From contig NZ_CP080388.1 of assembly GCF_030036535.1 (NCBI RefSeq), positions 1,669,001 through 1,733,000 on the forward strand: a stretch of DNA of 64,000 bases, written 5' to 3'. The notes below the pieces were generated by a model. That model had not been told where the DNA came from. It saw only the letters and a list, made by a program, of their open reading frames with translations, and ran no database searches. Below, in pieces: positions 34,075 through 42,552 of this stretch (its first letter is position 1; every line of letters begins with the position of its first letter). The position numbers and the translations under genes are program-made. The stretch comes from Agrobacterium cucumeris (GTDB lineage Bacteria; Pseudomonadota; Alphaproteobacteria; Rhizobiales; Rhizobiaceae).

Positions 34075-34776
34075 TTACACCTGGCTGGTTTCGCCCTCTG
34101 CCAACTGAGCAAGCCCCGGCAGATTGCAAACCAGGAGCTTCTGCCGCCCGCCCTGCACCAACCCCTTGCTCTCCCAGCTGGAGAGGATGCGGGAGACGGT
34201 GTGCAGTGTGGTGCCGGTCATTTCGGCGATATCCTGACGGGAAATGGGGAAGTCGATACGGATGCCGTCTTCCTCCTTGCGGCCCGCCTGCTGCGAAAGG
34301 CGCAGTACGGCATGGGCCACCCGGCGCTCCACTTCCTGCGTCGACATTTCGCGGATGCGCGTATGGGCTTCCTCGAGACGCTGGCCGATCGTCTGCATGG
34401 CGGAGACGGCAAGATGCGGGTTCTGTTCGACGAATTGCGGCCAGAGGTCCGTCTGCCATGACAGGATGACGCTTTCGGCCGCCGTCGTGGCGGTGCCGGG
34501 ATAATCGGACCGTTGCAGTGCTCTTGCGAAACCGAAGAGATCACCGGGATGCACCACGCGCACGATGATCTGCTGGCCGTCATGCGTCACCTGCGTCACC
34601 TTCAGGCGGCCGTGGATAAGCAGGAAGAAATGCGTTGCCGACTGGCCCTGCTCGAAAATGGCTTCGCCCGGCGGCACCAGCCGGGATGTGGCGTGGGTCA
34701 GCAGGCCGTCCAGCTCATCGTCGGCCATCTTGGCAAACAAGGCCAGCGACCGGATGACGCTTCGGTCAATCTTCAC
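34075..34776 (-). CDS. nnrR: Crp/Fnr family nitric-oxide regulator NnrR
   Basis: A 233-residue Crp/Fnr regulator. An N-terminal cyclic-nucleotide-like beta-roll (PPGEAIFEQGQSATHFFLLI) without the N-terminal Cys cluster of FNR is followed by a dimer helix and the C-terminal HTH ISRQDIAEMTGTTLHTVSRI (near residue 180), which is the NnrR type. It senses NO and activates nir and nor. GTG at 34776 is chosen since GGAGAGG is six bases ahead; a TTG at 34809 is possible. It is surrounded by its expected targets. Two FNR/FixK-like boxes lie upstream. Confidence 0.87.
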   Translation of the reverse strand: MKIDRSVIRSLALFAKMADDELDGLLTHATSRLVPPGEAIFEQGQSATHFFLLIHGRLKVTQVTHDGQQIIVRVVHPGDLFGFARALQRSDYPGTATTAAESVILSWQTDLWPQFVEQNPHLAVSAMQTIGQRLEEAHTRIREMSTQEVERRVAHAVLRLSQQAGRKEEDGIRIDFPISRQDIAEMTGTTLHTVSRILSSWESKGLVQGGRQKLLVCNLPGLAQLAEGETSQV

Positions 34777-34888
34777 TTGCACCCTCTCCGGTGATCGGAC
34801 GATCCTCAAGGTGATTGCATTGGCAATCGGGGATCGGCCTTTTCTGTATTGTCAGCATACAGCACTATCACCGGCGGCAGAAGATCAA

Positions 34889-34929
34889 ATGATATGAATC
34901 AAGCGTTTGTTTTAATTGATGATTGTCAA
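34889..34929 (-). promoter_or_regulatory. Two FnrN/FixK-like boxes upstream of nnrR
   Basis: On the minus strand TTGAT-TCAT-ATCAT (34889-34902), and on the plus strand TTGAT-GATT-GTCAA (34916-34929). Each differs by one base from the FNR/FixK consensus TTGAT-N4-ATCAA. They are 113-153 bases before the nnrR start; the second touches the nirV stop. They suggest that low-oxygen FnrN/FixK control feeds into nnrR. Confidence 0.55.
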
Positions 34930-35843
34930 GAAAACAGGGTGGTGGCACGAAGCTTTTCGAGAAGCGGCGCGTACCAGCGTGTGTCTCTTACGAGCCTGAA
35001 CCCGAGATTATCAGGCGGTACGCCAACGGCGCAGCCGCCGCTTTTTGGGTTTTTGACGAAGGCACTCATCGCCGCCCGGTGTTTTCCCGAAGCGACCGGA
35101 ATACCGCAGGAGGCGACGCTATCGATCGCCTCACCATCCTTGCCAAGTGTCACACGGTGGCTGCAGCTCGAGGTCCATTCCCAGACATTGCCGCCGAAAT
35201 CGGCAAGGCCATATTCGTTTTCGCCGAAGCTGCCATAGGATTGCGGAACGGGGTTGCCCGAGGCCCTGCGGCTGGTCTGCCGCTCGTAATCCGCCAGCCA
35301 GCGCAAAGCCGGGTTTTCACTATCGGCAGCGACACCCAGCGTCTCATCCGGAAAAAGCGAGCCGGCGGCGAAAGCCAGTTCAGCGTCGCTCGGCAGGCGC
35401 CAAACCTCGCCTGTCCGCTCGCTCAGCCACTGTGCATAGGCGTGGGCGTCATCCTGGCTGATGCCGGTTGCCGGTATCTCGCCGCCGACCGGAGCGGCAA
35501 AGCCGGGTTCCGGCTGCTGGCAGCCACCTTCCGCCACGCAGCGCGCATAATCCGCGCTCGATACCTGATATTTCATGATCGTCAGATTTTGTCGCATCGC
35601 CACGTCGACCATCGGCCCATCGACGGCATAACCATTGCGGAAATATTCGCCCTCCGCCCGATAGGTGAAATGTCTGGCGGGCACTGTAACGACCTGTGGA
35701 GCCATCATGGCCGCGCGGTCATCAATGCCGCTGCGGATGATCCCGGACTGGAAACCGATGGCCGTTGCCAGCAGCGTTGCAATCGAGAGCGGGAGAAGAA
35801 GCGAGACGGCGTTTGGGAAGTGGCTGTTGCCGGGAATGCCCAT
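34926..35843 (-). CDS. nirV: NirV, formylglycine-generating-enzyme-fold protein
   Basis: A 305-residue protein that accompanies nirK in many alphaproteobacteria. A hydrophobic N-terminal segment (residues 12-30; VSLLLPLSIATLLATAIGF) anchors or exports it. The sulfatase-modifying-factor (FGE-sulfatase) fold is shown by GISQDDAHAYAQWLSERTGE, WRLPSDAELAFAA, LADFGGNVWEWTSSC and GFRLVRD. Its role is unclear and nitrite reductase can work without it in some organisms. The ATG at 35843 has GCAGG ahead. It is 109 bases downstream of nirK with a hairpin between. Confidence 0.87.
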   Translation of the reverse strand: MGIPGNSHFPNAVSLLLPLSIATLLATAIGFQSGIIRSGIDDRAAMMAPQVVTVPARHFTYRAEGEYFRNGYAVDGPMVDVAMRQNLTIMKYQVSSADYARCVAEGGCQQPEPGFAAPVGGEIPATGISQDDAHAYAQWLSERTGEVWRLPSDAELAFAAGSLFPDETLGVAADSENPALRWLADYERQTSRRASGNPVPQSYGSFGENEYGLADFGGNVWEWTSSCSHRVTLGKDGEAIDSVASCGIPVASGKHRAAMSAFVKNPKSGGCAVGVPPDNLGFRLVRDTRWYAPLLEKLRATTLFS

Positions 35844-35908
35844 GGGAACCTGCCTGCGTCGAGAAGACGCCAAAGTTCGGGCCTGCTTTCAGGCCGCATA
35901 GCAGAAGG

Positions 35909-35945
35909 GGGAGCGCGCCGCGACCGCTGGCGGCGGCGCGCTCCC
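35909..35945 (-). other. Strong intercistronic hairpin between nirK and nirV
   Basis: GGGAGCGCGCCGC and GCGGCGCGCTCCC form a perfect 13-bp stem with an 11-base loop, 8 bases after the nirK stop. There is no U-run after it on the minus strand. It would protect nirK mRNA and lower read-through into nirV. Confidence 0.6.
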
Positions 35946-35952
35946 GTTTGTG

Positions 35953-37095
35953 TCAGATGCTCGAGGGGGCAAGCACCGCCTGCATCAGGCTGTTGTTCCA
36001 CTCACCGGTCACCTTGAAGTGGGCGGCTGCACCCAGCTCGAAAGCTTCAATGAGGTTGTGGTTGACATAAGCGTAGATGCCGGGCTGCTCGAAGGTGTAG
36101 AAGGCCGCACCCGCCGTGCCGCCGGGAATGAACCAGGTTTCCTGGTCGAGATCCGGTGGGTTGCGGAACTTGCCCGTTGCCCAGACATAATCGCCATGGC
36201 CGCCGATGAGGTGCGGACGGGTATCACGGTTTGCCTGCGAATGGACGATCAGCACCTTCTCGCCAACGGCGGCCTGGAGGGCATGTTCCCCGGTCAGGGC
36301 ACCGACTGCGCCATTGAAGACGATGTGGCTCGGTGTCAGCTTGCGCATCACTTCCAGCGTATCGGCCATGGCGTCGCCGGCGCTTTCATATTTCTTGAAA
36401 TTGCCGTTCTCGTCGCGCGGGATGTAAAAGTCCTGCTCGCCGACATAATAGATCTTGTCATAAACAAGCTCCTTGCCGTGGCCGTCCGTCAGGCCCTCAC
36501 GCGGCAGCACCATGATCGCGCCATTCATGCCCGAGGTGACGTGCCACGGCACCATGCCGGGAGGTGCGCAGTGATAGACGAAGACGCCAGCCTTGGTGGC
36601 CTTGAAGCGCAGGATCGCCTTTTCACCCGGGTTGACGATGGTGAGCCCGCCGCCGCCGAGCGCGCCGGTGGCCGAGTGGAAATCGATATTGTGCTGCAGC
36701 TCATTGGTGTCGGGGTTGATAAGGGTCAGTTCGACATAGTCGTCCTGGTGCACCACCATCAGAGGCCCGGGAACCGAACCGTTGAAGGTCATGGCGTGGA
36801 CCTCGGTGCCCTTGTCGTCGAGGATCATCTTCTGCTCTTTGATCGTAAGCGTGAACTCGACGATCTTCGGTCCGCCTTCGGCTTTCTGCGTGTGGGCATG
36901 CACGAAGGGCGGTTTGACGAGATCAACTTTTACGCGAGGCAGCGCCGCAATCTCAGCGCTCGTCAATGGCTTGGCTGCGGCCTTCTTTTCCTCTGCCGCG
37001 CTCGCTGCCGATGGCATGATGACGGGAGCTATAGCCCCTGCAAATGCTGCGCCTGCGAGAATATTACGCCGTGTGATGTGGAAGGTTTCCGTCAT
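35953..37095 (-). CDS. nirK: Copper nitrite reductase
   Basis: A 380-residue periplasmic NirK with a Tat signal ([15 protein letters not shown]). All copper ligands are present: type 1 H135, C176, H185, M190; type 2 H140, H175, H346; catalytic D138 and H295. It reduces nitrite to nitric oxide using electrons from cytochrome c or pseudoazurin. The ATG at 37095 (or the adjacent ATG at 37098) follows AGGAG. It is divergent from nnrS, with the NnrR box at 37258-37277 between them, and is followed by nirV. Confidence 0.97.
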   Translation of the reverse strand: MTETFHITRRNILAGAAFAGAIAPVIMPSAASAAEEKKAAAKPLTSAEIAALPRVKVDLVKPPFVHAHTQKAEGGPKIVEFTLTIKEQKMILDDKGTEVHAMTFNGSVPGPLMVVHQDDYVELTLINPDTNELQHNIDFHSATGALGGGGLTIVNPGEKAILRFKATKAGVFVYHCAPPGMVPWHVTSGMNGAIMVLPREGLTDGHGKELVYDKIYYVGEQDFYIPRDENGNFKKYESAGDAMADTLEVMRKLTPSHIVFNGAVGALTGEHALQAAVGEKVLIVHSQANRDTRPHLIGGHGDYVWATGKFRNPPDLDQETWFIPGGTAGAAFYTFEQPGIYAYVNHNLIEAFELGAAAHFKVTGEWNNSLMQAVLAPSSI

Positions 37096-37257
37096 CATTC
37101 TTCTCCTATCCCTCTTGGGGCAGAGCATGTTTCGCTCTGTCACAGCATTTGTAGCGGAGGGGCGGAAATACAATTTGAGATGGAGCAAACTTCGCTTTCG
37201 GCACCCTGCGACATTTTGGCAGGCGGCTGAAGGCCGGCGTGGAAGCGTCGCACCGCC

Positions 37258-37277
37258 TCTTTGCCTGTTCGCAAAGA
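37258..37277. promoter_or_regulatory. NnrR box between nirK and nnrS
   Basis: TCTTTGC and GCAAAGA are perfect 7-bp arms around CTGTTC; the core is TTTG-N8-CAAA. Its centre is about 64 bases before the nnrS start and 172 bases before nirK. The same core recurs at 44510, 45444, 48955 and 51857, always in a promoter region of this denitrification island. Confidence 0.75.
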
Positions 37278-37331
37278 AGTCGGACGGGCTTGCGTCTAGA
37301 CATATGTCAAGACCAAGCAAGGAGCATTATA

Positions 37332-38564
37332 ATGAGTGGCAGCGAAACCGTTCTCACCCAAGGGCGCAGCCGGCCAAAGGGCGGCATTCCAAGAGGGCTG
37401 GCGCGCACCGGCCCGGTTATCTTTTCGTACGGCTTCCGGCCGTTTTTCCTCGGTGGCGCCCTGTGGGCCATCGTGGCGATGGTGTTGTGGATCGCAGCCC
37501 TTTCCGGCTTCATCGACCTCGGCGGGGATTACGGCGCACCGAACTGGCATGCCCATGAGATGCTGTTCGGTTTTGCCTCGGCGGTGCTGGCCGGCTTTCT
37601 TTTGACGGCCGTGCCGAACTGGACGGGGCGGCTGCCGGTGTCGGGCAAACCCTTGGTGTGGCTGTTTGCGCTCTGGTGTGCCGGCCGGCTTTTCCTGCTT
37701 GTGCCGGACCATGTGGGCGTGGTCACTGCCGCAGCCGTGGACGGGCTTTTCCTGCCGGCACTTCTGGCGATCTGCGCGCGTGAGGTCATTGCCGGGCGAA
37801 AATGGAAGGACCTGAAGGTGCTGGGCGGGCTGCTGGCGCTTTCCGTTGCCAACATCATATTCCATGTTGCAGCGATTGGGGGTGATCATAGCTTGATCGC
37901 GACCCGCCTTGCGGTCTCGGCCTACACGGTTCTTGTCATCATCGTAGGCGGCCGCATCGTGCCGAGTTTTACCCGCAACTGGCTGAACCGTTTCGGCCGC
38001 ACGGATTTCCCAGTGCCCTATAACGGCTTCGATACCGCCGCCATCCTCACCGGCATCGCGGCGCTGGCCGTCTGGACGATAGAGCCTGAGAGCATCGTGG
38101 CGGTGCCAACGGCGCTTCTGGCGGCTTTCATGCACGCCGTGCGTCTGATCCGCTGGCGCGGCTGGACGACATGGCCGGAGCAGGTGCTGGTGGTGCTGCA
38201 TGTCGCCTACGCCTTCATCCCCGTCGGTTTCATTACCATAGCGCTGGCGGCTCTTGACGTCATGGACACACGTTCCGTCCTGCATGTCTTCACCGTCGGC
38301 GTTATCGGCTGCATGATGCTTGCTGTCATGACGAGAGCGAGCCTTGGCCATACCGGGCGCAAGCTTGCGGCCAGCAGGGTCACCATTGTCGCTTATGTGG
38401 CGCTGATCGCCTGCGCGCTGCTGAGACCGGCAGCCGAGTTCTTCCCCGGTGCGATGATGCATCTCTACGCTTGCTCGGCGCTCTTCTGGATCGTGGGTTT
38501 CGGTCTCTTCTGCGTTGAATATGGGCCGATCCTGATGCGCGAGCGCAAACCGCTGAAAGCCTAG
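37332..38564 (+). CDS. nnrS: NnrS, heme-copper membrane protein of NO stress
   Basis: A 410-residue polytopic membrane protein with about 12 hydrophobic helices. Conserved NnrS features: FSYGFRPFFLGGALWA near residue 31, WHAHEMLFGFASAVLAGFLL near 72, and later histidines around LHVFTVGVIGCMMLAVMTRA and GHTGRKL. It binds heme and copper and eases nitrosative stress in organisms where it was studied. The ATG at 37332 follows AAGGAG. It is divergent from nirK across the NnrR box and ends at a strong terminator. Confidence 0.92.
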   Translation: MSGSETVLTQGRSRPKGGIPRGLARTGPVIFSYGFRPFFLGGALWAIVAMVLWIAALSGFIDLGGDYGAPNWHAHEMLFGFASAVLAGFLLTAVPNWTGRLPVSGKPLVWLFALWCAGRLFLLVPDHVGVVTAAAVDGLFLPALLAICAREVIAGRKWKDLKVLGGLLALSVANIIFHVAAIGGDHSLIATRLAVSAYTVLVIIVGGRIVPSFTRNWLNRFGRTDFPVPYNGFDTAAILTGIAALAVWTIEPESIVAVPTALLAAFMHAVRLIRWRGWTTWPEQVLVVLHVAYAFIPVGFITIALAALDVMDTRSVLHVFTVGVIGCMMLAVMTRASLGHTGRKLAASRVTIVAYVALIACALLRPAAEFFPGAMMHLYACSALFWIVGFGLFCVEYGPILMRERKPLKA

Positions 38565-38582
38565 ATTGCTTGCGACGCCGCC

Positions 38583-38625
38583 AAAACGAAACGCCCCGGA
38601 AGCAATTTCCGGGGCGTTTCGTTTT
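38583..38625. terminator. Bidirectional rho-independent terminator after nnrS
   Basis: A perfect 19-bp stem runs from AAAACGAAACGCCCCGGAA to its complement, with a 5-base loop. The stem ends in TTTT on the plus strand and in the same on the minus strand. It can end both nnrS and the oppositely read DUF2249 transcript. Confidence 0.9.
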
Positions 38626-38645
38626 CTGGGGATTTGATTTCCGGC

Positions 38646-39179
38646 TTAATGCGCGCCGGCACCGGCGCGGATGAATATACGAAACGCCGTGCGCGCCTCG
38701 TCGAAATTGCCGGCCCATTGATGACCCCGGGCCAGAAGTTCCGGGTAAAGGAAAGTCGGCTCCTGCGGCATCAGCACGAAGATCACGGCACCCGGCGGAA
38801 GACGGTCAAGTGCGGCAAGCGTGCGGCTCGCCTGGCCTTCGGTCGTCTCGTCGCTCAGATCGAGATAGATGACCGGATCGGGCCATATCTGCGGCTCCTC
38901 GGCATTACCTGCAAGCGCCGGTGACACGGAAATCTGTTCGGTCTCAGTGGATTGCGGCGTAAACAGCACTTCCCAGTCGCCGCCGCCGATTTCCCTGACC
39001 TGATGGTCGAAACCGCGCTCCGCCATCACCTTGAACAGCGGAACGGGCCGGAAGGTGGCGTATAATCGCAGCGCTTCACCGGGAGCAAGCCCGGCCACGG
39101 CTTCCATGATGGCCGGAAAGGGCTCGCCGCCGCTCAGTAAAAGCGGCCGCACATCGAGTTCCCTGATCATTTCCGTCAT
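38646..39179 (-). CDS. DUF2249 domain protein (long)
   Basis: A 177-residue protein. The N-terminal 75 residues are a DUF2249/SirA-TusA-like fold (ELDVRPLLLSGGEPFPAIMEAV, then LRLYATFRPVPLFKVMAERG). A second, less defined half has a C-terminal FDEARTAFRIFIRAG. No Cys of the sulfur-transfer type is at the usual place. DUF2249 proteins are often encoded beside nor and nir genes, but their job is unknown. It follows the second DUF2249 gene on the same strand after 78 bases and ends at the shared terminator. Confidence 0.8.
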   Translation of the reverse strand: MTEMIRELDVRPLLLSGGEPFPAIMEAVAGLAPGEALRLYATFRPVPLFKVMAERGFDHQVREIGGGDWEVLFTPQSTETEQISVSPALAGNAEEPQIWPDPVIYLDLSDETTEGQASRTLAALDRLPPGAVIFVLMPQEPTFLYPELLARGHQWAGNFDEARTAFRIFIRAGAGAH

Positions 39180-39257
39180 TGCATCACCTCATCTGTCGGC
39201 TGGCGGCGGCACGGGCCGTCCGCCAGAGGTCTTTTCACCATGCCGCAGGCGCTGGGG

Positions 39258-39563
39258 TCAATGCTCGGATCCGCAGCAGCATTCGCAGCCGGACATATCG
39301 TCCTCGGAACCTTCGGCCTGTTCTTCCAGCCGGCCGATATCGAGACGCCAGACGTCCGGGCCCTGTTCGAGGTATTCCCAGCCGAACTGGCCGGGGAAAT
39401 TGGTGGCCAGCTGGTAAAGCAGTGGACGGGGATCGTGATCGCTGGTGATCTGTAGCGATTGACCTTCGGTCAATGCGTTGAGCGCACCGAAAATGCGCGG
39501 ATGGCGTTCGCGGTGCGGAATGATGCGCACGTCGATATTGGTTGCGGTTTGGGCTTCGGACAT
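39258..39563 (-). CDS. DUF2249 domain protein (short, Cys-rich tail)
   Basis: A 101-residue DUF2249 protein: VRIIPHRERHPRIFGALNAL, QSLQITSDHDPRPLLYQLAT, then FGWEYLEQGPDVWRLDIGRL. The C-terminus is Cys-rich and acidic (MSGCECCCGSEH), a possible metal or redox site. The start at 39563 gives the canonical N-terminus; a longer in-frame reading overlapping norD is rejected. A near-match to the NnrR box lies about 100 bases upstream. Function is unknown, but the link with denitrification is recurrent. Confidence 0.82.
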   Translation of the reverse strand: MSEAQTATNIDVRIIPHRERHPRIFGALNALTEGQSLQITSDHDPRPLLYQLATNFPGQFGWEYLEQGPDVWRLDIGRLEEQAEGSEDDMSGCECCCGSEH

Positions 39564-39654
39564 AGGCTGGCTCCACGGCCGCGGATGGAATGATGTCCGG
39601 CGGTGCGGCCGGCCGACGGACTGGAAAAACCTATCCGCCGGGCGGTCGGGAGAC

Positions 39655-39670
39655 ATTGTCGCCGCGCAAA
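39655..39670 (-). promoter_or_regulatory. Weak NnrR-like box before the DUF2249 pair
   Basis: ATTG-TCGCCGCG-CAAA differs by one base from the TTTG-N8-CAAA core of the five stronger boxes. It lies 92-107 bases before the short DUF2249 start, in the 145-base gap after norD. It partly overlaps the norD 3' hairpin, so it may be chance. Confidence 0.35.
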
Positions 39671-39701
39671 CAAACCTGAGATTCGTCAGGTTCGTTGCGC
39701 G
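39663..39701 (-). terminator. Long hairpin after norD
   Basis: CGCGCAA plus AACCTGA pair with TCAGGTT plus TTGCGCG through a small bulge, giving a stem of about 14 bp with the loop GATTCG. It starts 8 bases beyond the norD stop. No U-run follows on the minus strand, so it may be a rho-dependent or mRNA-protecting structure at the end of norCBQD. Confidence 0.55.
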
Positions 39702-39708
39702 CCATGCT

Positions 39709-41607
39709 TCAGCCGGCAAGGCTGCGATAAATCGCCGGCAGCGCCGATGGCAGCTTGGCGATCCTGCTGACGATGGCATAGCCGTTCTGGCCGAACATGG
39801 CCGGAATATAGGACTGCGCCTTGCTGTCGACAGTCACGCCGAAGACGCTGACGCCCGAACGTCTGGCTTCGGAAACCGCGCGGCGGCTGTCCTCGATGGC
39901 GAAGCGGCCCTCATAGTGGTCGACATCGTTCGGCTTCCCGTCCGTCAGCAACAGAAGCAGCTTGCGGCGCTCCGGCCTCTCATGCAGCTTGGCGCTGGCG
40001 TGGCGGATGGCGGGGCCGATGCGGGTGTAGAAACCGGGTTTCAGCGCCGCGATACGCCGCTCGATAGTGTGCCCCATCGGCTCATCGAAATCCTTCACCG
40101 TCTCCACCCGCACCCAGGAACGGCGGCGGGAGGTGAAGGTCAGGATGGAGTGACTGTCGCCGCAGGCGGAAAGCCCGTGGGCAAGCACCAGCAGGGCTTC
40201 CTTCTCCACATCGAGCACCCGGCGGTTGTCGAACCAGGCATCGGTCGATAGCGACACATCGACGAGGATCGTTACGGCAAGATCATGCGCCTGCGGGCGG
40301 CTTGCCATATGAATGCGGTCGCTGCCCTGTCCTCCAGCGGCGATATCGCTTCTGGCGCGAACCACGGCGTCAAGATCGAGATCATTGCCGTCAAGCTGGG
40401 CGCGCAGCATCTCGTAGCGTGGCCGCAGCACCTCGAATTGCCGCCTGACCCGGCGGATGAGGCTTTTGGTGTCCGGGTCGGGTTCCGGTGCCGTCTCGGC
40501 GTCTTTCGCCGGACCGGCGATGACCCGGCAATGGTCGGCGAGATAGGTACCGCTGCGATAATCCCATTCGGGATAGGTCAGCTCCGCTGTCAGCGGGGAA
40601 TGGTTCAGTGCTTCAGGCGGCAGGTCGAGATCGAAGCGGAAGCGGGCGGAAGGCCGCCCCTTTCTTTCACCCAGCGTCATATCGTCAAGCTCGTCCGCCG
40701 CGCTGCCGTCGGTATCGTCGCTATCATCACCGGGCCGGTCGACATTGACCATCTCTGCCATGGCGAGGATTTTTTCGAAACGGTTGAGGATGAAGGGGCT
40801 GCGTTCGGTCTGGCGGTTCTCGGCCTTTTCGCGCACGGCGATATGGCGGGCGGCCTCCGCCCCCTGCGGCGCGGCGCCCGCTGCCGGCTGGTCCTCGCTT
40901 TGCCGGGCATCGGATGTTTCGCGCAGCAGCGTGTCCGGCCATAGCGGCACCGGCAGCATCGGCAGGTAGCGCGGCGGCGCTTTTTCCGGAAGACCGGCGG
41001 GTGGCGCATGGCCCTCGATCCCTGCCGCATCGGCGAGCATGGAAAGCACCCGTTGTTCCACCTGCTGCTCCGTCTGCGGCAGCGGACGTTTCTGGCGCAC
41101 CGCGAGCATGGCGGCGCACAGCCGGCGATAACGGGCCTTCATTCCGGGGAAGGCATGGATGACGGCTTTTGTCAGTTCTGCGGCGCGGTCGAGCCGGGCA
41201 AGATCGTTGCGAAGCGGGTCGGCGGCCATGACTGGTTCAAGCGGCATCATCGCCATGGCGGCGGCGAGCCAGAGATAGAGATCGCGATTGAGACGCCGGT
41301 CGGGAAACAGATCGAGCACCGGCGGCAGCATCAGCGTGGCATGATCACGTCCGGGCTGGGCGAGCTTCTCTTCGCCAAGGCCCATGCGCTGGCGCAGCCT
41401 CAGCCGGTGGCTGGAGGTGCGGGCGCGGGCTGGCGCGATCTGCACCGCATGTTCACCACCAAAACCGCGGAAACATATGGCCAGCACGGCCTGCATATCC
41501 TCCAGCTTCACGGCATGATCCGGGAAGCGCAGCCATGTGCCGGTTTCGCCGATTAGCCTGTGCCAGGCGCGGCCGACGGTTTCTTCCAGTTCCAGAAAGT
41601 CCAGCAT
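39709..41607 (-). CDS. norD: NorD, von Willebrand A protein for NO reductase activation
   Basis: A 632-residue cytoplasmic protein with a C-terminal von Willebrand factor A domain. The MIDAS is seen in VTILVDVSLSTDAW, with later LLLLTDGKPNDVDHYEG. The middle (about 230-400) is charged and low in complexity. With the NorQ ATPase it forms the MoxR-VWA pair that inserts the non-heme iron or otherwise matures NorBC. Fourth gene of norCBQD, 67 bases after norQ. Confidence 0.93.
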   Translation of the reverse strand: MLDFLELEETVGRAWHRLIGETGTWLRFPDHAVKLEDMQAVLAICFRGFGGEHAVQIAPARARTSSHRLRLRQRMGLGEEKLAQPGRDHATLMLPPVLDLFPDRRLNRDLYLWLAAAMAMMPLEPVMAADPLRNDLARLDRAAELTKAVIHAFPGMKARYRRLCAAMLAVRQKRPLPQTEQQVEQRVLSMLADAAGIEGHAPPAGLPEKAPPRYLPMLPVPLWPDTLLRETSDARQSEDQPAAGAAPQGAEAARHIAVREKAENRQTERSPFILNRFEKILAMAEMVNVDRPGDDSDDTDGSAADELDDMTLGERKGRPSARFRFDLDLPPEALNHSPLTAELTYPEWDYRSGTYLADHCRVIAGPAKDAETAPEPDPDTKSLIRRVRRQFEVLRPRYEMLRAQLDGNDLDLDAVVRARSDIAAGGQGSDRIHMASRPQAHDLAVTILVDVSLSTDAWFDNRRVLDVEKEALLVLAHGLSACGDSHSILTFTSRRRSWVRVETVKDFDEPMGHTIERRIAALKPGFYTRIGPAIRHASAKLHERPERRKLLLLLTDGKPNDVDHYEGRFAIEDSRRAVSEARRSGVSVFGVTVDSKAQSYIPAMFGQNGYAIVSRIAKLPSALPAIYRSLAG

Positions 41608-41674
41608 GGTTTATCCTCATGGCATCGGACCGGAACGCACGGGGCCGCGCAATCCGGCGTGGATATCAAAGCGC

Positions 41675-42487
41675 CTATCGAATGATCGCATCCGCGACTT
41701 CATGCAGCGCGGCCTTCACATCCGGCTCGTCAGTCAGCGGTTCGATCATGGTCGCGCGCACGGCCTGACGGGCGGGAAGGCCGGTATCGATGAGGCTGGC
41801 GCAATAGACGAGCAGACGGGTGGAGACGCCTTCTTCCAGATCGTGGCCTTTCAGGCCGCGCAGCCGGTGGGCAAGATCGACGAGCGGCTCGACATCGCGC
41901 GCATCCAGCCCGCTTTCATGCGAAACGACGGCGATTTCCTGCTCCTTGGGCAGAAAATCGAATTCAATGGCGACGAAACGCTGGCGGGTGCTGGGCTTCA
42001 GGCTCTTTAAAAGATTCTGGTATCCGGGATTGTAGGACACGACGAGCATGAAGCCAGAGGGCGCTTCCAGCACTTCGCCGGTGCGTTCCAGTGGCAGGAT
42101 GCGGCGATCATCGGTGAGGGGATGCAGCACGACAGCCACATCCTTGCGCGCCTCAACGATCTCGTCGAGGTAACATATGCCGCCCTGGCGCACGGACCTC
42201 GTCAGCGGGCCGTCCATCCAGACGGTTTCGCCGCCTTTCAGCAGGTAACGACCGGTCAGATCAGCGGCAGCAAGATCGTCGTGGCACGAAACGGTGGAAA
42301 GCGGCAGGCCGAGTTTCGCTGCCATGTGGCTGACGAAACGGGTCTTGCCGCAACCTGTCGGGCCTTTCAGCAGAAGCGGCAATTGCCGCACCCAGGCGCT
42401 TTCGAACAGCGTGCATTCATTGCCGAGCGGGGTGTAGAACGGCGCGTCCGGCAAAGGCTGCGGCGCGGGGCGGAAAATCGTATTCAT
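41675..42487 (-). CDS. norQ: NorQ, MoxR-type AAA+ ATPase
   Basis: A 270-residue AAA+ protein. Walker A is GPTGCGKT (42-49), Walker B region CYLDEIVEARKD, sensor VVSYNPGYQ and the arginine-finger stretch LKPSTRQRFVAIEFDF. It acts with NorD to activate nitric oxide reductase. The ATG at 42487 has GGAG six bases ahead. An in-frame extension that runs back through norB is a shadow and is rejected. A hairpin separates norQ from norB. Confidence 0.94.
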   Translation of the reverse strand: MNTIFRPAPQPLPDAPFYTPLGNECTLFESAWVRQLPLLLKGPTGCGKTRFVSHMAAKLGLPLSTVSCHDDLAAADLTGRYLLKGGETVWMDGPLTRSVRQGGICYLDEIVEARKDVAVVLHPLTDDRRILPLERTGEVLEAPSGFMLVVSYNPGYQNLLKSLKPSTRQRFVAIEFDFLPKEQEIAVVSHESGLDARDVEPLVDLAHRLRGLKGHDLEEGVSTRLLVYCASLIDTGLPARQAVRATMIEPLTDEPDVKAALHEVADAIIR

Positions 42488-42514
42488 GGTCATCTCCATG
42501 GTTGGTGGTAAGGA

Positions 42515-42545
42515 ACCGGCTCTCCGGGGGAAAAAGAGAGCCGGT
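42515..42545 (-). other. Hairpin between norB and norQ
   Basis: ACCGGCTCTC and GAGAGCCGGT form a perfect 10-bp stem with an 11-base loop, 8 bases after the norB stop. On the minus strand the loop holds a U-run (TTTTTCCCCC), not the flank. It probably keeps norCB mRNA more abundant than norQD. Confidence 0.6.
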
Positions 42546-42552
42546 CCGTTTC

